Shown piece by piece: positions 18,937-28,090 of a stretch of DNA of 64,000 nucleotides. The position numbers and the translations under genes are program-made. The first letter of the stretch is position 1. Every line of letters begins with the position of its first letter. This DNA is from Chitinophaga pinensis (lineage in GTDB: Bacteria > Bacteroidota > Bacteroidia > M30B66): assembly GCA_945883545.1 (NCBI GenBank), contig CAMCXT010000002.1, positions 62,001-126,000 of the forward strand, given 5' to 3'. A model generated the notes under the pieces. The model saw only the letters and a program-made list of their open reading frames with translations. It was not told the DNA's origin and ran no database searches.

Positions 18937-20265
18937 ATGACCAATCAAATGAAGAGTGGTGCATTTAGAATCCTTTGCTTAAGCATAAGCGTTTCAATGC
19001 TACTTAGTAGTTGCGGAAACGATGGCAACGGTTACCTAACCGGAGTTCAAGACCGCAAAAACTGGTTTCAAGAAGATCCTTTTGGAATGGTTTACATTCC
19101 TATGGGAAGCTTCAACATGGGCCCTAGCGACCAAGACGTCACGTTTGGCGTCACAGCGCAAAGTAAAACCGTGTCTCTACCAGCCTATTATATGGATCAG
19201 ACAGAGATCACTAACAATGAATATCGCCAATTTGTTAATTGGGTTCGAGATTCAATTGCTCGTCGTTTCTTAGGTGAAGTGGATGAAGAAACCTGGTTGA
19301 TTACAACCGATGAATTCGAGCAAGACTATCCTGTTCCAATACTTAATTGGGAAGAGCGTCTCAAATTTGACATGGATGACGAAGAGGTTCGTGAAGCTCT
19401 CGAACCAATGTTCCTTCCAGAAAACGAACGCTTCTATGGAAGAAAGGAATTCGATACACGTAAGTTTAACTACGACTTTTGGTGGATCGACTACCAAGCA
19501 GCTGCTCGCCGTGGAAACAGAGCGCAAGGCTTGAAAGACCGTTCGAAGTTCATCATCAAGGAAACTGTGAACGTTTACCCTGATACACTTGCTTGGATTC
19601 ACGATTTCACATACGCTTACAACGAGCCTCTTACAAACATGTATTTTTGGCACCCAGGCTATGATGACTATCCTGTTGTTGGTGTAACTTGGAAACAAGC
19701 ACGTGCATTCAGCATTTGGAGAACCAATCTTAGAAATGGTTACTTGTTTACAAACGAGGACTCTTACGAACAAAACTATCGACTTCCAACAGAATCTGAG
19801 TGGGAATACGCATCTCGCGGAGGATTGGATCTGAGTCCTTATCCTTGGGGTGGACCATACATTCGTAATAGTGTTGGTTGCTTCCTTGCCAATTTTAAGC
19901 CACTTAGAGGTAATTATATCGACGACGGTGGTTTAACTACACTTCGTGCCGACTCTTACAATCCGAATGGATATGGTCTTTATTGTATGGCCGGAAATGT
20001 GGCTGAGTGGACTAGCAACGCTTACGATGAGTCTGCTTACAATTTCTCGCACGACAATAGCCCTGATTATACTTACGAGGCACAGGCATCTGATCCTATC
20101 GCCCTTAAACGTAAGGTTATTAGAGGAGGCTCATGGAAAGACGTTTCTTATTTCCTACAAACAGGAACAAGAACCTACGAATACCAAGACACCGCTAAAT
20201 GCTACATTGGCTTCCGTTGCGTAGTCTCTTACATCGGACGGGACAAAAACGATATTGCTGAGTAA
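18937..20265 (+). CDS. gldK: T9SS ring lipoprotein GldK/PorK
   Basis: A 442-residue lipoprotein; lipobox LLSSC near residue 26. The rest is a formylglycine-generating-enzyme-like (SUMF1) fold: VYIPMGSFNMGPSDQD, then PAYYMDQTEITNNEYRQFVNW, PVVGVTWKQARAFSIWR, YRLPTESEWEYASRGG, GLYCMAGNVAEWTSNAY, IRGGSWKD and YIGFRCV. GldK/PorK and GldN/PorN form the periplasmic ring of the type IX secretion system at the outer membrane. Compared with a true FGE it has a large insertion (about 105-235) between the N-terminal strands and the Trp-rich core. An alternative start is the ATG at 18949. It is followed by gldL after 90 bp. Confidence 0.95.
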   Translation: MTNQMKSGAFRILCLSISVSMLLSSCGNDGNGYLTGVQDRKNWFQEDPFGMVYIPMGSFNMGPSDQDVTFGVTAQSKTVSLPAYYMDQTEITNNEYRQFVNWVRDSIARRFLGEVDEETWLITTDEFEQDYPVPILNWEERLKFDMDDEEVREALEPMFLPENERFYGRKEFDTRKFNYDFWWIDYQAAARRGNRAQGLKDRSKFIIKETVNVYPDTLAWIHDFTYAYNEPLTNMYFWHPGYDDYPVVGVTWKQARAFSIWRTNLRNGYLFTNEDSYEQNYRLPTESEWEYASRGGLDLSPYPWGGPYIRNSVGCFLANFKPLRGNYIDDGGLTTLRADSYNPNGYGLYCMAGNVAEWTSNAYDESAYNFSHDNSPDYTYEAQASDPIALKRKVIRGGSWKDVSYFLQTGTRTYEYQDTAKCYIGFRCVVSYIGRDKNDIAE

Positions 20266-20355
20266 TTTTCAATCAGCAATACCGTTTCTCTGAAGAATCC
20301 TTATTGAAACCAAACACACCAAATACTTCCACACACACACTTAACATCAAAAAAA

Positions 20356-21171
20356 ATGGCGAATTTTCTTGCAACGAAAAAAGGAAAAAGATTAATGGGC
20401 ATGGTCTACGGGATCGGTGCCGCTATCGTGATCGTAGGTGCATTATTTAAAATTCTTCACTGGCCGTTTGCAAATGAAATGCTTATGGTTGGTCTATTAA
20501 CAGAGGCAGCGATTTTCTTTATCTCCGCTTTTGAAAAACCACATGAAGATCCAGATTGGTCGCTTGTTTACCCTGAACTTGCAGGAATGCATGATGAAGG
20601 AGCTGGACATGGTCACGATAAAAAAGCAGTAAAATCGGGTAAATCTGATGGCGTTTCTCAGCAATTGGATAAAATGCTTGAAGAAGCTAAGATTGGTCCA
20701 GAGCTTCTTGAAAGTCTTGGTAATTCATTCAAAGCGCTTACAGACAACACATCTAAGCTTGCCGATATTACTGATGCATCAGTTGCGACCAACGAGTATG
20801 TGTCAAACATTAAAACTGCTTCTGATCGCGTAGGTACACTTGCTGATCATTATTTGAAAGCATCTGAGTCTTTAGACAGCATCACATTAACAAATTCTGA
20901 TGGTGCATCATACGGCGAACAATTGCAGAAAGTATCGAAAAACCTTTCTGAGTTGAACTCTGTTTATGAGCTTCAATTGCGCGGCGCAGAACAACATACT
21001 CAAGCTACAAAATCGTTCTATGACGGTATTGAGTCGTTGATGTCAAATCTTCAAGATTCTGTTTCTGATACTAAGAAATACAAGGAGGAAATGTCTCAAT
21101 TGACAACCAACTTGACGTCTCTGAACACAATCTATGGCAACATGTTGACTGCCATGAACATTAATCGTTAA
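20356..21171 (+). CDS. gldL: T9SS/gliding motor inner-membrane protein GldL/PorL
   Basis: A 271-residue protein. Two transmembrane helices fill the N-terminus (about 14-34 and 42-60, GMVYGIGAAIVIVGALFKILHW and MLMVGLLTEAAIFFISAF). A conserved Glu lies in the second (TEAA), the residue thought to take part in proton flow. The cytoplasmic part (about 95-271) is helical and coiled-coil-like. GldL forms a pentamer around a GldM dimer; this rotary motor powers T9SS and gliding by proton motive force. It sits 36 bp upstream of gldM. The leader before the ATG is A-rich and contains a CA-rich stretch. Confidence 0.96.
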   Translation: MANFLATKKGKRLMGMVYGIGAAIVIVGALFKILHWPFANEMLMVGLLTEAAIFFISAFEKPHEDPDWSLVYPELAGMHDEGAGHGHDKKAVKSGKSDGVSQQLDKMLEEAKIGPELLESLGNSFKALTDNTSKLADITDASVATNEYVSNIKTASDRVGTLADHYLKASESLDSITLTNSDGASYGEQLQKVSKNLSELNSVYELQLRGAEQHTQATKSFYDGIESLMSNLQDSVSDTKKYKEEMSQLTTNLTSLNTIYGNMLTAMNINR

Positions 21172-21207
21172 TTTCTTTTCCAACCCCAATACTAAAAGAC
21201 ATAAGAT

Positions 21208-22791
21208 ATGGCAGGTGGTAAGGAAACCCCGAGGCAGAAAATGATCGGGATGATGTACCTTGTACTTACGGCGCTTCTTGCGTTGAACGTATCCAAGGAA
21301 ATCCTCGATGCATTCGTAGTAGTAAACGACGGTCTAGTAAAAACAGACAAGAATTTTTCAACCAATAACGCGCTTCTTTATTCTTCTTTGGAGGCACAGC
21401 TAGCTAACGACCCAGTTCGTGCACGTAAAGCTGTTGACGACTCTAAAAAGCTTAAAAAATGGGCAACTGAACTTCACACCTTTATTACTGATATCAAAAC
21501 AGAATTAGTTGTTGCCGAAGATCAGGTTACTAAAGAAATCGCTGCTAGCAAAATCGACAGCTTAAGCACCGTTCAAAACAAAGACAAATACGACAATAGT
21601 ACCCGTATCATGTGCGGCGAAACGCCTGATGGGTCTGGCGGGAAAGCGCGTGAGCTGAAGAATAAAATCATCGAGTTTAAGAAAAACTTAATGGGTATTC
21701 TTCCTAGCGAAGAAGTAAGGAAAAAAACAAACCTTGGCCTTGCTACTGATGATCCACCAAAGAAAGGAACTGGAATTGAAACTTGGGAAACTCAAAAGTT
21801 TTATCACCTTCCAATCGCTGCACAAGTGGTTGTTTTGACTCAACTTCAAACAGAAATTCGCAATGCTGAAGGAACTGTATTGAATGAGTTGTTCAAATCA
21901 ATTGGCGCTCGTACCATTAAGGTCGACAAACTTGCTGCTCAGATGGTTCCATCGGCAAACGTTGTTGCGATTGGCGATGAATTTACGGCAAAGATCTTTG
22001 TAGCTGCATTGAACACTTCTTCTATTCCTGATGTAACAGTAAACGGAAGAGTTATCACTGAAGTTGACGAAAACGGTTTCGTGGTTTTCAAAGCACGCCC
22101 CAATGCTGAAGGGGAACAAAAAGTAAAAGCATCAGTGAAGTTCAAAAATGCTGATGGTGTTGATGAGGTTTCTGAAAAGGAATTCACTTACACTGCTGTT
22201 AAGCCAAATGCTGTTGTTTCTCCTACCAAAATGAACGTGTTCTATATTGGTGTTGACAACCCTGTTTCAATTTCAGTTGCAGGATCGGCTCCTGATAAAA
22301 TTGAGGCGAGCCTTACTGGTGCAACTGGATCTTTGACCCGCGTTAAAGGTGGTGATTTCATCGCGAAAGTTACTGCTGGCTCAAAGTGTACAATTCCGGT
22401 TAGCGTTAAGAAACTAGATGGCAAAGGAACTTCATCAATGGGTGCGCCAGAGTTTCGTATCAAACGTATTCCTGATCCAACGCCTATGTTGTTAGGAAAG
22501 CGTAATGGAGAAGCCATTTCACTTGGAGAATTAAAGTCTGCTGGATACATTTCTGCGGTTCTTGAAAACTTTGACTTCCAAGCAAACTTTAGTATCATGT
22601 CTTTTGAATTTGGTGCTAACATTGGCGGTATGTACAAAACAGCCCAAGTAAACGGTAACAAATTCGACGGAGCAGTATCTGCATTGTTGAATCAAGTTAA
22701 ACCTGGTGCTCGTATCTTCTTCTCTGATATCAAAGCAAAAGGTCCTGACGGTTCTACCCGTACATTGAATGCTTCATTCAAAATCAAGTAA
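21208..22791 (+). CDS. gldM: T9SS/gliding motor protein GldM/PorM
   Basis: A 527-residue protein with one N-terminal transmembrane helix (MIGMMYLVLTALLALNVSKEILDAFVVVND, about 12-35) carrying the family's PRQKMIGMMYLVLTALLALN signature. A long helical periplasmic domain follows (about 40-225), then three beta domains (GDEFTAKIFVAA about 253; NVFYIGVDNPVSISVAG about 345; then the C-terminal domain from about 420). GldM spans the periplasm and passes motor torque to the GldK/GldN ring. Its 3' end is close to gldN, separated by 22 bp from the preferred gldN start. Confidence 0.97.
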   Translation: MAGGKETPRQKMIGMMYLVLTALLALNVSKEILDAFVVVNDGLVKTDKNFSTNNALLYSSLEAQLANDPVRARKAVDDSKKLKKWATELHTFITDIKTELVVAEDQVTKEIAASKIDSLSTVQNKDKYDNSTRIMCGETPDGSGGKARELKNKIIEFKKNLMGILPSEEVRKKTNLGLATDDPPKKGTGIETWETQKFYHLPIAAQVVVLTQLQTEIRNAEGTVLNELFKSIGARTIKVDKLAAQMVPSANVVAIGDEFTAKIFVAALNTSSIPDVTVNGRVITEVDENGFVVFKARPNAEGEQKVKASVKFKNADGVDEVSEKEFTYTAVKPNAVVSPTKMNVFYIGVDNPVSISVAGSAPDKIEASLTGATGSLTRVKGGDFIAKVTAGSKCTIPVSVKKLDGKGTSSMGAPEFRIKRIPDPTPMLLGKRNGEAISLGELKSAGYISAVLENFDFQANFSIMSFEFGANIGGMYKTAQVNGNKFDGAVSALLNQVKPGARIFFSDIKAKGPDGSTRTLNASFKIK

Positions 22792-22813
22792 TCTTTTCAA
22801 AAAATCTGAAATC

Positions 22814-23656
22814 ATGAAACGCCTTATTTTATCAGTAGTGCTTCTTGTTGCGGCTTTGCCTAACTTAGATGCTCAGTCTGTACTTGACGATAAGGTTCAG
22901 GATGGCATTATCAAGAAGGAGCATATCCAGAACAGAAAGCCAATCCCATACACACCAATTCGCGAGGCGGATGTGATGTGGAAAAGAAGGGTTTGGCGTA
23001 TCATCGATCTCAGAGAAAAGATCAATCTTCCTCTTTATTATCCTCTCGGTAATGATGTAAATGGATTGAGAAGTTTAACAAATGTTATCTATAAGTCTGT
23101 TACGGAGGAGGTTTCTCTTCGTGTTTACAGCGGTGCCATTGACGACTTTTCTCAAGAAGTAACGCCTTCGGAAGTAAAAAAGATGACAGAAAAGAGTTAC
23201 GAAAAGGTAATTCCGAGTATGATGGATCCATCTATCGACACTACCATCATCGTTACTGAGTCATTTTCTCCGAACCGAGTTAAAAAATTCTTGATCAAAG
23301 AGGAATGGTTCTTCGATCGTCAACGTTCAGTGTTAGATGTTCGTATCCTTGGAATTTGTCCAATGTATGAGCAAGAAGACAAGGAAAAGGGCGACCAACC
23401 ATTGTTCTGGGTTTACTTCCCTGAAGCGAGAAAAGAATTTGCTAAGTATGATGTATTTAACCGCCAGAATCCACAAGAAAGAAGATCATTCGATGATATT
23501 TTCTGGAAACGACAGTTCAGCAGTTACATCATCAAAGAGGAAAATGTATATGACCGCTCCATCAATGAATACAAAAAAGGGATGGATGCGCTTTTAGAAT
23601 CAAACAGAATTAAGGACGAGATCATTACTTTCGAGCATGATCTTTGGGACTTCTAA
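22814..23656 (+). CDS. gldN: T9SS ring protein GldN/PorN
   Basis: A 280-residue secreted protein with a signal peptide (MKRLILSVVLLVAALPNLDAQ) and the GldN core: READVMWKRRVWRIIDLREKINLPLYYPL, FLIKEEWFFDRQRSVLDVRILGICP, FWVYFPEARKEFAKYDVFN and SFDDIFWKRQFSSYI. It binds GldK in the periplasmic ring. The frame could be opened 45 bp earlier inside gldM, but the ATG at 22814 gives a proper signal peptide. It is the last gene of the operon and is followed by a strong hairpin. Confidence 0.96.
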   Translation: MKRLILSVVLLVAALPNLDAQSVLDDKVQDGIIKKEHIQNRKPIPYTPIREADVMWKRRVWRIIDLREKINLPLYYPLGNDVNGLRSLTNVIYKSVTEEVSLRVYSGAIDDFSQEVTPSEVKKMTEKSYEKVIPSMMDPSIDTTIIVTESFSPNRVKKFLIKEEWFFDRQRSVLDVRILGICPMYEQEDKEKGDQPLFWVYFPEARKEFAKYDVFNRQNPQERRSFDDIFWKRQFSSYIIKEENVYDRSINEYKKGMDALLESNRIKDEIITFEHDLWDF

Positions 23657-23694
23657 AGATAATTCACTAGATTGTTTAACCTCCACGCTTACAT

Positions 23695-23727
23695 GAAAAA
23701 GCCCAGACAAATCGTCCGGGCTTTTTC
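23695..23727. terminator. Two-way rho-independent terminator between gldN and the guanylyltransferase gene
   Basis: GAAAAAGCCCAGAC, a 5-nt loop, GTCCGGGCTTTTTC: a 14-bp stem with one mismatch and A/T tails on both sides, between two convergent genes. It can end transcripts from both strands. Confidence 0.88.
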
Positions 23728-23776
23728 ATTTCTAGCTGTTTGGTTAATTGCCTCGTAGATGCAAATGGCGATTTAC

Positions 23777-24868
23777 TTAAATGTACTCCTCGCCTCTTTG
23801 AACTTTTACGTTACTAACCATCTGGCGAATTTCCTGCTCGTTGTCTTTTTTACAGATCAACAGAATGCCATCAGACTCTACAACAATATACCCATCTAAT
23901 CCCTGAACAACCACAAGCTTGTCATTGGGCACATTAACAATGCAGTTCTTCGTGTCGTATAACATAGCCTTACGGCCCACTACAGCGTTTTCGTTTGTGT
24001 CGTGTGTAGAATTCTCATAAAGAGATCCCCAGGTTCCTAAATCGCTCCATCCGAATTCGGAAGGGATTACATACACATTATCTGCCTTTTCAATAATCCC
24101 ATAATCGATAGAGATATTGGTGCACTGTGCATAGGCTTGTTCTAAAAATGCCTCTTCTGTTTCGGTATAATAGTTACCTGCACCATCCATAAAAACTTGA
24201 TGCATCTCTGGTAGGTATTTCTGGAAAGCATGCAACATCACCTTGGTTTTCGTGATAAATAGTCCAGAATTCCATAGAAACTCCCCTGAGCTTAAAAACG
24301 ACTTAGCCAAATCCGCATTAGGCTTTTCGGTAAATGTTTTTACTTTAAAAACTTCTAATTCGGAGTCTTCTTGAATGTATTGAATATAGCCATATCCAGT
24401 ATCTGGACGTGATGGCCTGATTCCTAGAGTAACGATAGCGGGATTTTGTTCTGAAAATGCAAAGCCCTTCATTACCTGATCTAGAAACGCCTCTTCCTTT
24501 AAGATAAGATGGTCGGACGGAGCAACTACAACATTGGCCTCTGGATTTTTACTGTCGATTTTACTTAATGCGTATGCGATACATGGCGCAGTGTTTCTTC
24601 TAGATGGCTCCAGAAGCACCTGTTGATCATGTATTCCAGGCAATTGATCCATTACCAATGATTTGTAAATCTTATTTGTAACAATGAGGATGTTCTCTTC
24701 CGGCATGATTTTGACAAACCTATCGAACGTTTGTTGTAAAAGCGTTCTGCCTGTTCCGAGAATATCGAGAAACTGTTTCGGTCTTTGTTGGCGACTTACA
24801 GGCCAAAAGCGTGTTCCCACGCCCCCTGCCATGATAACGCAGTAAAGGTTTTTGTTTTGTGTGTGCAT
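23777..24868 (-). CDS. manC: Mannose-1-phosphate guanylyltransferase
   Basis: A 363-residue nucleotidyltransferase that makes GDP-mannose from GTP and mannose-1-phosphate for polysaccharide or glycoprotein sugars. The N-terminal signature is VIMAGGVGTRFWPVSRQQRPKQF. PSDHLILKEEAF (about 110) and FTEKPNADLA, WNSGLF (about 200) and DYGIIEKADNVYVIPSEFGWSDLGTW follow. It ends near residue 363, so it is the short form without the phosphomannose isomerase cupin of bifunctional ManC. The ATG at 24868 is preferred over an upstream TTG at 24874. It lies 18 bp after the aminotransferase gene and may be co-transcribed with it. Confidence 0.93.
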   Translation of the reverse strand: MHTQNKNLYCVIMAGGVGTRFWPVSRQQRPKQFLDILGTGRTLLQQTFDRFVKIMPEENILIVTNKIYKSLVMDQLPGIHDQQVLLEPSRRNTAPCIAYALSKIDSKNPEANVVVAPSDHLILKEEAFLDQVMKGFAFSEQNPAIVTLGIRPSRPDTGYGYIQYIQEDSELEVFKVKTFTEKPNADLAKSFLSSGEFLWNSGLFITKTKVMLHAFQKYLPEMHQVFMDGAGNYYTETEEAFLEQAYAQCTNISIDYGIIEKADNVYVIPSEFGWSDLGTWGSLYENSTHDTNENAVVGRKAMLYDTKNCIVNVPNDKLVVVQGLDGYIVVESDGILLICKKDNEQEIRQMVSNVKVQRGEEYI

Positions 24869-24886
24869 GATCAATGTTGAGGCAAA

Positions 24887-26161
24887 TTAACGCAAAACGT
24901 TAAATGCCGATCTTAAACTATCAATAACCTCAGGGATTGAGTCTGCTTTGCATGTGCCAACCGAAAGCCTATACCAGCTAGAATCTTTGGATGCTCCAAA
25001 AGCATAAAATGGCACTATAGCAACACCTGCTTTATCGAGCAGATACTGAGTAACGTCGGCTGTTGTTTCTATCAATCGCCCCGACTCTGTTTGTTTTCCC
25101 CGTAAATCAATTTTCACGGTTAAATAAAGCGCTGCTTGCGGGGCAACGGCATCAACCGAATAGCCTTCTGCTTTAAGCTGCATGATGCCTTCGTAGAACG
25201 CATTCAATCGGCGCTGTAGCCTTTTGCGCAAGTTTCCAATGTACGACTGAACTTGATTTAAGTCAGATAGATAAGCTGCTGTTGCAACCTGTTCTGCCTT
25301 TGGTGCCCAAGCCCCAACGTGTCCAAGAATGCTTTTCATCTTGTCGATAATATGATTGGGGCCAAAAGCCCAACCCACTCGAACGCCCGTTGCCGCAAAG
25401 GCTTTTGACAAACCATCGATAAAAATCGTGTATGGTCGCAATTCTGGCACCAAGCTAACTGGATCCTCATGACGGGTTTCGCCATAAGTCAAGGTCCAAT
25501 AAATCTGATCGTACATTAAATAAAGCGGCTTGCTTCCTGGTGCACGACGAGAATTTTCTTCTAACACCAACTGTGCAATTTCGAGAAGACCTTCCTTCGT
25601 GAATGTTGTTCCTGTTGGATTTAGTGGTGAGCACAGAGCTAATAATGTAGCATCTGCCAAGTGCGGACGAAGTTCATCTGCCGTAGGCATAAAATTATTC
25701 TCCGCACTCGCTTCGATCATCACTTGATTGGCATGAGAAAGATGCGTGTAGTGATTGTTGTTCCAAGAAGGCACAGGGAACACAACCTTATCGCCTATAT
25801 CTACAAGCGTTTGAAAAAGCGCATAAATCAAGGGGCGAGCACCTCCGGCAACCAAGAATGCTTCTGCATCATAATCGAGCATTTGGTATTTTGAAATAAA
25901 TGCAGAAATTTTTTGGCGAAGCGATAAAATTCCGTTGGCTGCAGGATAATTGGTATGACCGGCCTTGTATGCTTCAATGATTTCATTAAGAAGCTCCTCG
26001 GGAATTGGAAAAATCGAAGGATCAAAATCGCCAATGGTGAAGTTCCAGATTTTTTCTCCTTGCTTTATCTTCTCATTAATCTCTCCCGCAAGTCGTATGA
26101 TTTCAGAACCTTGAAGAGATTCTGCCATTTTAGAAACCGGATGTATTACTTCTTCAACCAT
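24887..26161 (-). CDS. Class I/II pyridoxal-phosphate aminotransferase
   Basis: A 424-residue fold-type I aminotransferase (aspartate/aromatic aminotransferase group). It has NFTIGDFDPS and HTNYPAANGILSLR near the N-terminus, LCSPLNPTGTTF, MYDQIYWTLTYG, and the PLP lysine in FIDGLSKAFAATGVRVGWAFG (SKAFAATG). The C-terminus has WYRLSVGTC, where an R binds the substrate carboxylate. The start at 26161 (MVEEVIHPVSKMA) is chosen over one 81 bp upstream because that would overlap the SprT-like gene. The amino acid substrate cannot be set by eye. Confidence 0.9.
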   Translation of the reverse strand: MVEEVIHPVSKMAESLQGSEIIRLAGEINEKIKQGEKIWNFTIGDFDPSIFPIPEELLNEIIEAYKAGHTNYPAANGILSLRQKISAFISKYQMLDYDAEAFLVAGGARPLIYALFQTLVDIGDKVVFPVPSWNNNHYTHLSHANQVMIEASAENNFMPTADELRPHLADATLLALCSPLNPTGTTFTKEGLLEIAQLVLEENSRRAPGSKPLYLMYDQIYWTLTYGETRHEDPVSLVPELRPYTIFIDGLSKAFAATGVRVGWAFGPNHIIDKMKSILGHVGAWAPKAEQVATAAYLSDLNQVQSYIGNLRKRLQRRLNAFYEGIMQLKAEGYSVDAVAPQAALYLTVKIDLRGKQTESGRLIETTADVTQYLLDKAGVAIVPFYAFGASKDSSWYRLSVGTCKADSIPEVIDSLRSAFNVLR

Positions 26162-26195
26162 GACTTGACATTGAGGGTGCAAATTAACATAACTT

Positions 26196-26819
26196 TTATT
26201 CGACACTTGTGAGTATTTCCACCTCTGCCAAAGGATGAACAAGGTAAATTTTTTGCGTGTTAATTTCCTCGCACTTAAAATTCTTTCTTTGCTTAGGTCC
26301 TTTCTTGAAAATTCTACCCGAGCGTAATTTGAACAATGTGTTCTGTGGCAATTCTTCCAAAAAAATCACCGATTCTCCATCGTCATATAGTCGGAGTTTC
26401 TTCATGAGCTCAGGATCGCCACAGCTACTTGCCGCAGGATTGTCCATATAGTTCTGAAGCGTGTCAAGCATCTCTTTAGGAAAGATATCCTCCCTCAGAA
26501 AAGGTTTCATGTGAAGTGAGTAGTGCTCTTTCCACTCCTTTCCGTGAGGCTTCACTCTACTTCCAAACTGATTCCAATTGGTGAGATGCGCTATTTCATG
26601 CACCAAAGTGATTAGAAACGCATAGGGATTTAGATTGAAATTGATTGAAATCCGATGGCCGCGCGTTTTGCCCAAAATGGGCCTAAAATCTCCCAATTTG
26701 GTTGATCGGTCGCGTGTAATCGTTAAATGAAAACCATACTGGACGATCCACTCCACAATTTGTTCAACTGCCGGTTCGGGCAAATAACGAGAAAGAACAG
26801 AGGCATATTTCTCTTTCAT
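26196..26819 (-). CDS. SprT-like zinc metalloprotease-domain protein
   Basis: A 207-residue protein with the zincin motif LVHEIAHLTNW (HExxH, about residue 74-78) and a later His in KPHGKEWKEHY that fits the third zinc ligand, as in SprT-like proteins. The C-terminal part (about 130-207) is basic with Cys (NFKCEEIN) and may hold a zinc-ribbon-like or beta part. SprT-like domains in eukaryotes (Spartan) cut DNA-protein crosslinks. The bacterial role is poorly known. It is upstream of the aminotransferase gene by 34 bp and divergent from the four-helix membrane protein. Confidence 0.85.
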   Translation of the reverse strand: MKEKYASVLSRYLPEPAVEQIVEWIVQYGFHLTITRDRSTKLGDFRPILGKTRGHRISINFNLNPYAFLITLVHEIAHLTNWNQFGSRVKPHGKEWKEHYSLHMKPFLREDIFPKEMLDTLQNYMDNPAASSCGDPELMKKLRLYDDGESVIFLEELPQNTLFKLRSGRIFKKGPKQRKNFKCEEINTQKIYLVHPLAEVEILTSVE

Positions 26820-26913
26820 AGCCGAGCCAAAGATGCTTAAAAAAGATGCGGTTTTTAAAAAAAGAAATAAACAAAGCGAGGTAAAATATTGGCAGGTATT
26901 GTATGGATTTTCC

Positions 26914-26921
26914 TACTTTCG
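26914..26921 (+). promoter_or_regulatory. Putative -7 element of the next membrane protein gene
   Basis: TACTTTCG, one base from TAnnTTTG, with TTG at 26889-26891, 22 nt upstream. If used, the transcript starts after the ATG at 26903, which favours the start at 26945. Confidence 0.35.
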
Positions 26922-26944
26922 GCATCTCCAAATTTTTTCAACAT

Positions 26945-27541
26945 ATGCGGAAATACATTAACTCCGGCTTGTTTTCAGTTGTAATTCTTTTGTTTCTTCT
27001 TCCCTTTATTGAAGTAAGGTGCAACGACCAAGAAATAGTTCATGCTTCGGGAATGGCGATGGCGCTCAACTTGAAATTTGAAACCAATGAGGATGTCTTT
27101 GGTGGAATGGGGGGAATGATGAAGGACAATGATCAAATGACTTCGGCACTTGACAAGCAAAATAGAAAGCCTGATGTATTTGGCATTATCACCCTATTTA
27201 TCATGCTATTAGGAATTGCATTTCAGTTTATTCCTGTACTTCAAAAACCTTGGATTTCTGCTGTTTTAGCTGGTGTTGCTGTTTTAGCTCTAGTGCTCAT
27301 GTATTTGATTTACACAAGAGGTTGGGAAAAGAAGATGAATTCCGAAAGCGGTTCAGAAATGTTTGGGTATATGAAATTTACCCTTCACTTTGTTTATGGA
27401 TATTGGCTTGCTTTACTGGGTTGTATAGGGCTTTTAGCCTACAACATTTTTAACCAAATTCAAGACAATCGAGCGAAAGCGATTGCTGTATATTACCCCG
27501 TAACCAAGGATGAGGCTCCAGATATTATCGATAATTTCTAA
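26945..27541 (+). CDS. Four-helix membrane protein of unknown function
   Basis: A 198-residue protein; I do not recognise a family. There is a hydrophobic N-terminal helix (NSGLFSVVILLFLLPFIEVRC, possibly a signal anchor). A soluble loop of about 60 residues contains a Gly/Met-rich segment (GGMGGMMKDNDQM). Three further hydrophobic helices follow (DVFGIITLFIMLLGIAFQFI; ISAVLAGVAVLALVLMYLIY; FVYGYWLALLGCIGLLAYNIF) and a short cytosolic tail. An ATG at 26903 would add 14 residues. It has no obvious operon partner: it diverges from the SprT-like gene and converges on the NlpC/P60 gene directly. Confidence 0.7.
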   Translation: MRKYINSGLFSVVILLFLLPFIEVRCNDQEIVHASGMAMALNLKFETNEDVFGGMGGMMKDNDQMTSALDKQNRKPDVFGIITLFIMLLGIAFQFIPVLQKPWISAVLAGVAVLALVLMYLIYTRGWEKKMNSESGSEMFGYMKFTLHFVYGYWLALLGCIGLLAYNIFNQIQDNRAKAIAVYYPVTKDEAPDIIDNF

Positions 27542-28090
27542 TTATCTGTAGCTGCCAAATCCAGAAAAGGCTTTCGTGTAGTACGGTTCTGATAACCGGC
27601 TAACCACTACACCTCGTTTGGTAGAAGCGTGGATGAAAAAGTCTGGTGCCACATGCATGCCAACATGGGAGATCTTTTTTCCGTCTAACTTGAAAAAGTA
27701 CAAGTCGCCCTCTTTCAATTCGGCGGCATCTACTGGTTTTGATTTTTCTTTTTGTTGGGAAGATTGGTGAATGAGCTTGATTCCAAAAACCCTTTGGTAG
27801 ACAATCATAACGAATCCGGAACAATCGATGCCAGATCTATCTGTTCCTCCATATTTGTAAGGAGCGCCCAGCCAAGAAGCAATCTCTTCGTAGTAAGCCC
27901 GGTTTGATCCAGTGGGCAGTTCTATGCCTAATCTTTCTTCAAGGGCTGCTAATTCAGATTTTGTCGCTGGTTTCTTTTCGGTTGCTGTCTTTTTGCCTGT
28001 TCTACAGCCGAAAAGAGCTGCGGAAAGGAATGCCAAAAAGATCAGGTTTAATTTAAAATTTGATGGTGCTTTCTTGAAGCAGATATTCAT
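27542..28090 (-). CDS. NlpC/P60 family lipoprotein, cell-wall peptidase
   Basis: A 182-residue lipoprotein. A basic start and hydrophobic segment lead to lipobox AALFGC. The catalytic domain has the Cys motif YGGTDRSGIDCSGFVMIVYQ, the His motif ISHVGMHV and a polar residue in FFIHAS, giving the Cys-His-His-type triad of NlpC/P60 gamma-D-Glu-diamino-acid endopeptidases that cut peptidoglycan stems. The ATG at 28090 is chosen over a TTG at 28105. Even so, it overlaps the 3' end of the upstream MORN-type gene by 38 bp, which suggests translational coupling. Confidence 0.9.
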   Translation of the reverse strand: MNICFKKAPSNFKLNLIFLAFLSAALFGCRTGKKTATEKKPATKSELAALEERLGIELPTGSNRAYYEEIASWLGAPYKYGGTDRSGIDCSGFVMIVYQRVFGIKLIHQSSQQKEKSKPVDAAELKEGDLYFFKLDGKKISHVGMHVAPDFFIHASTKRGVVVSRLSEPYYTKAFSGFGSYR

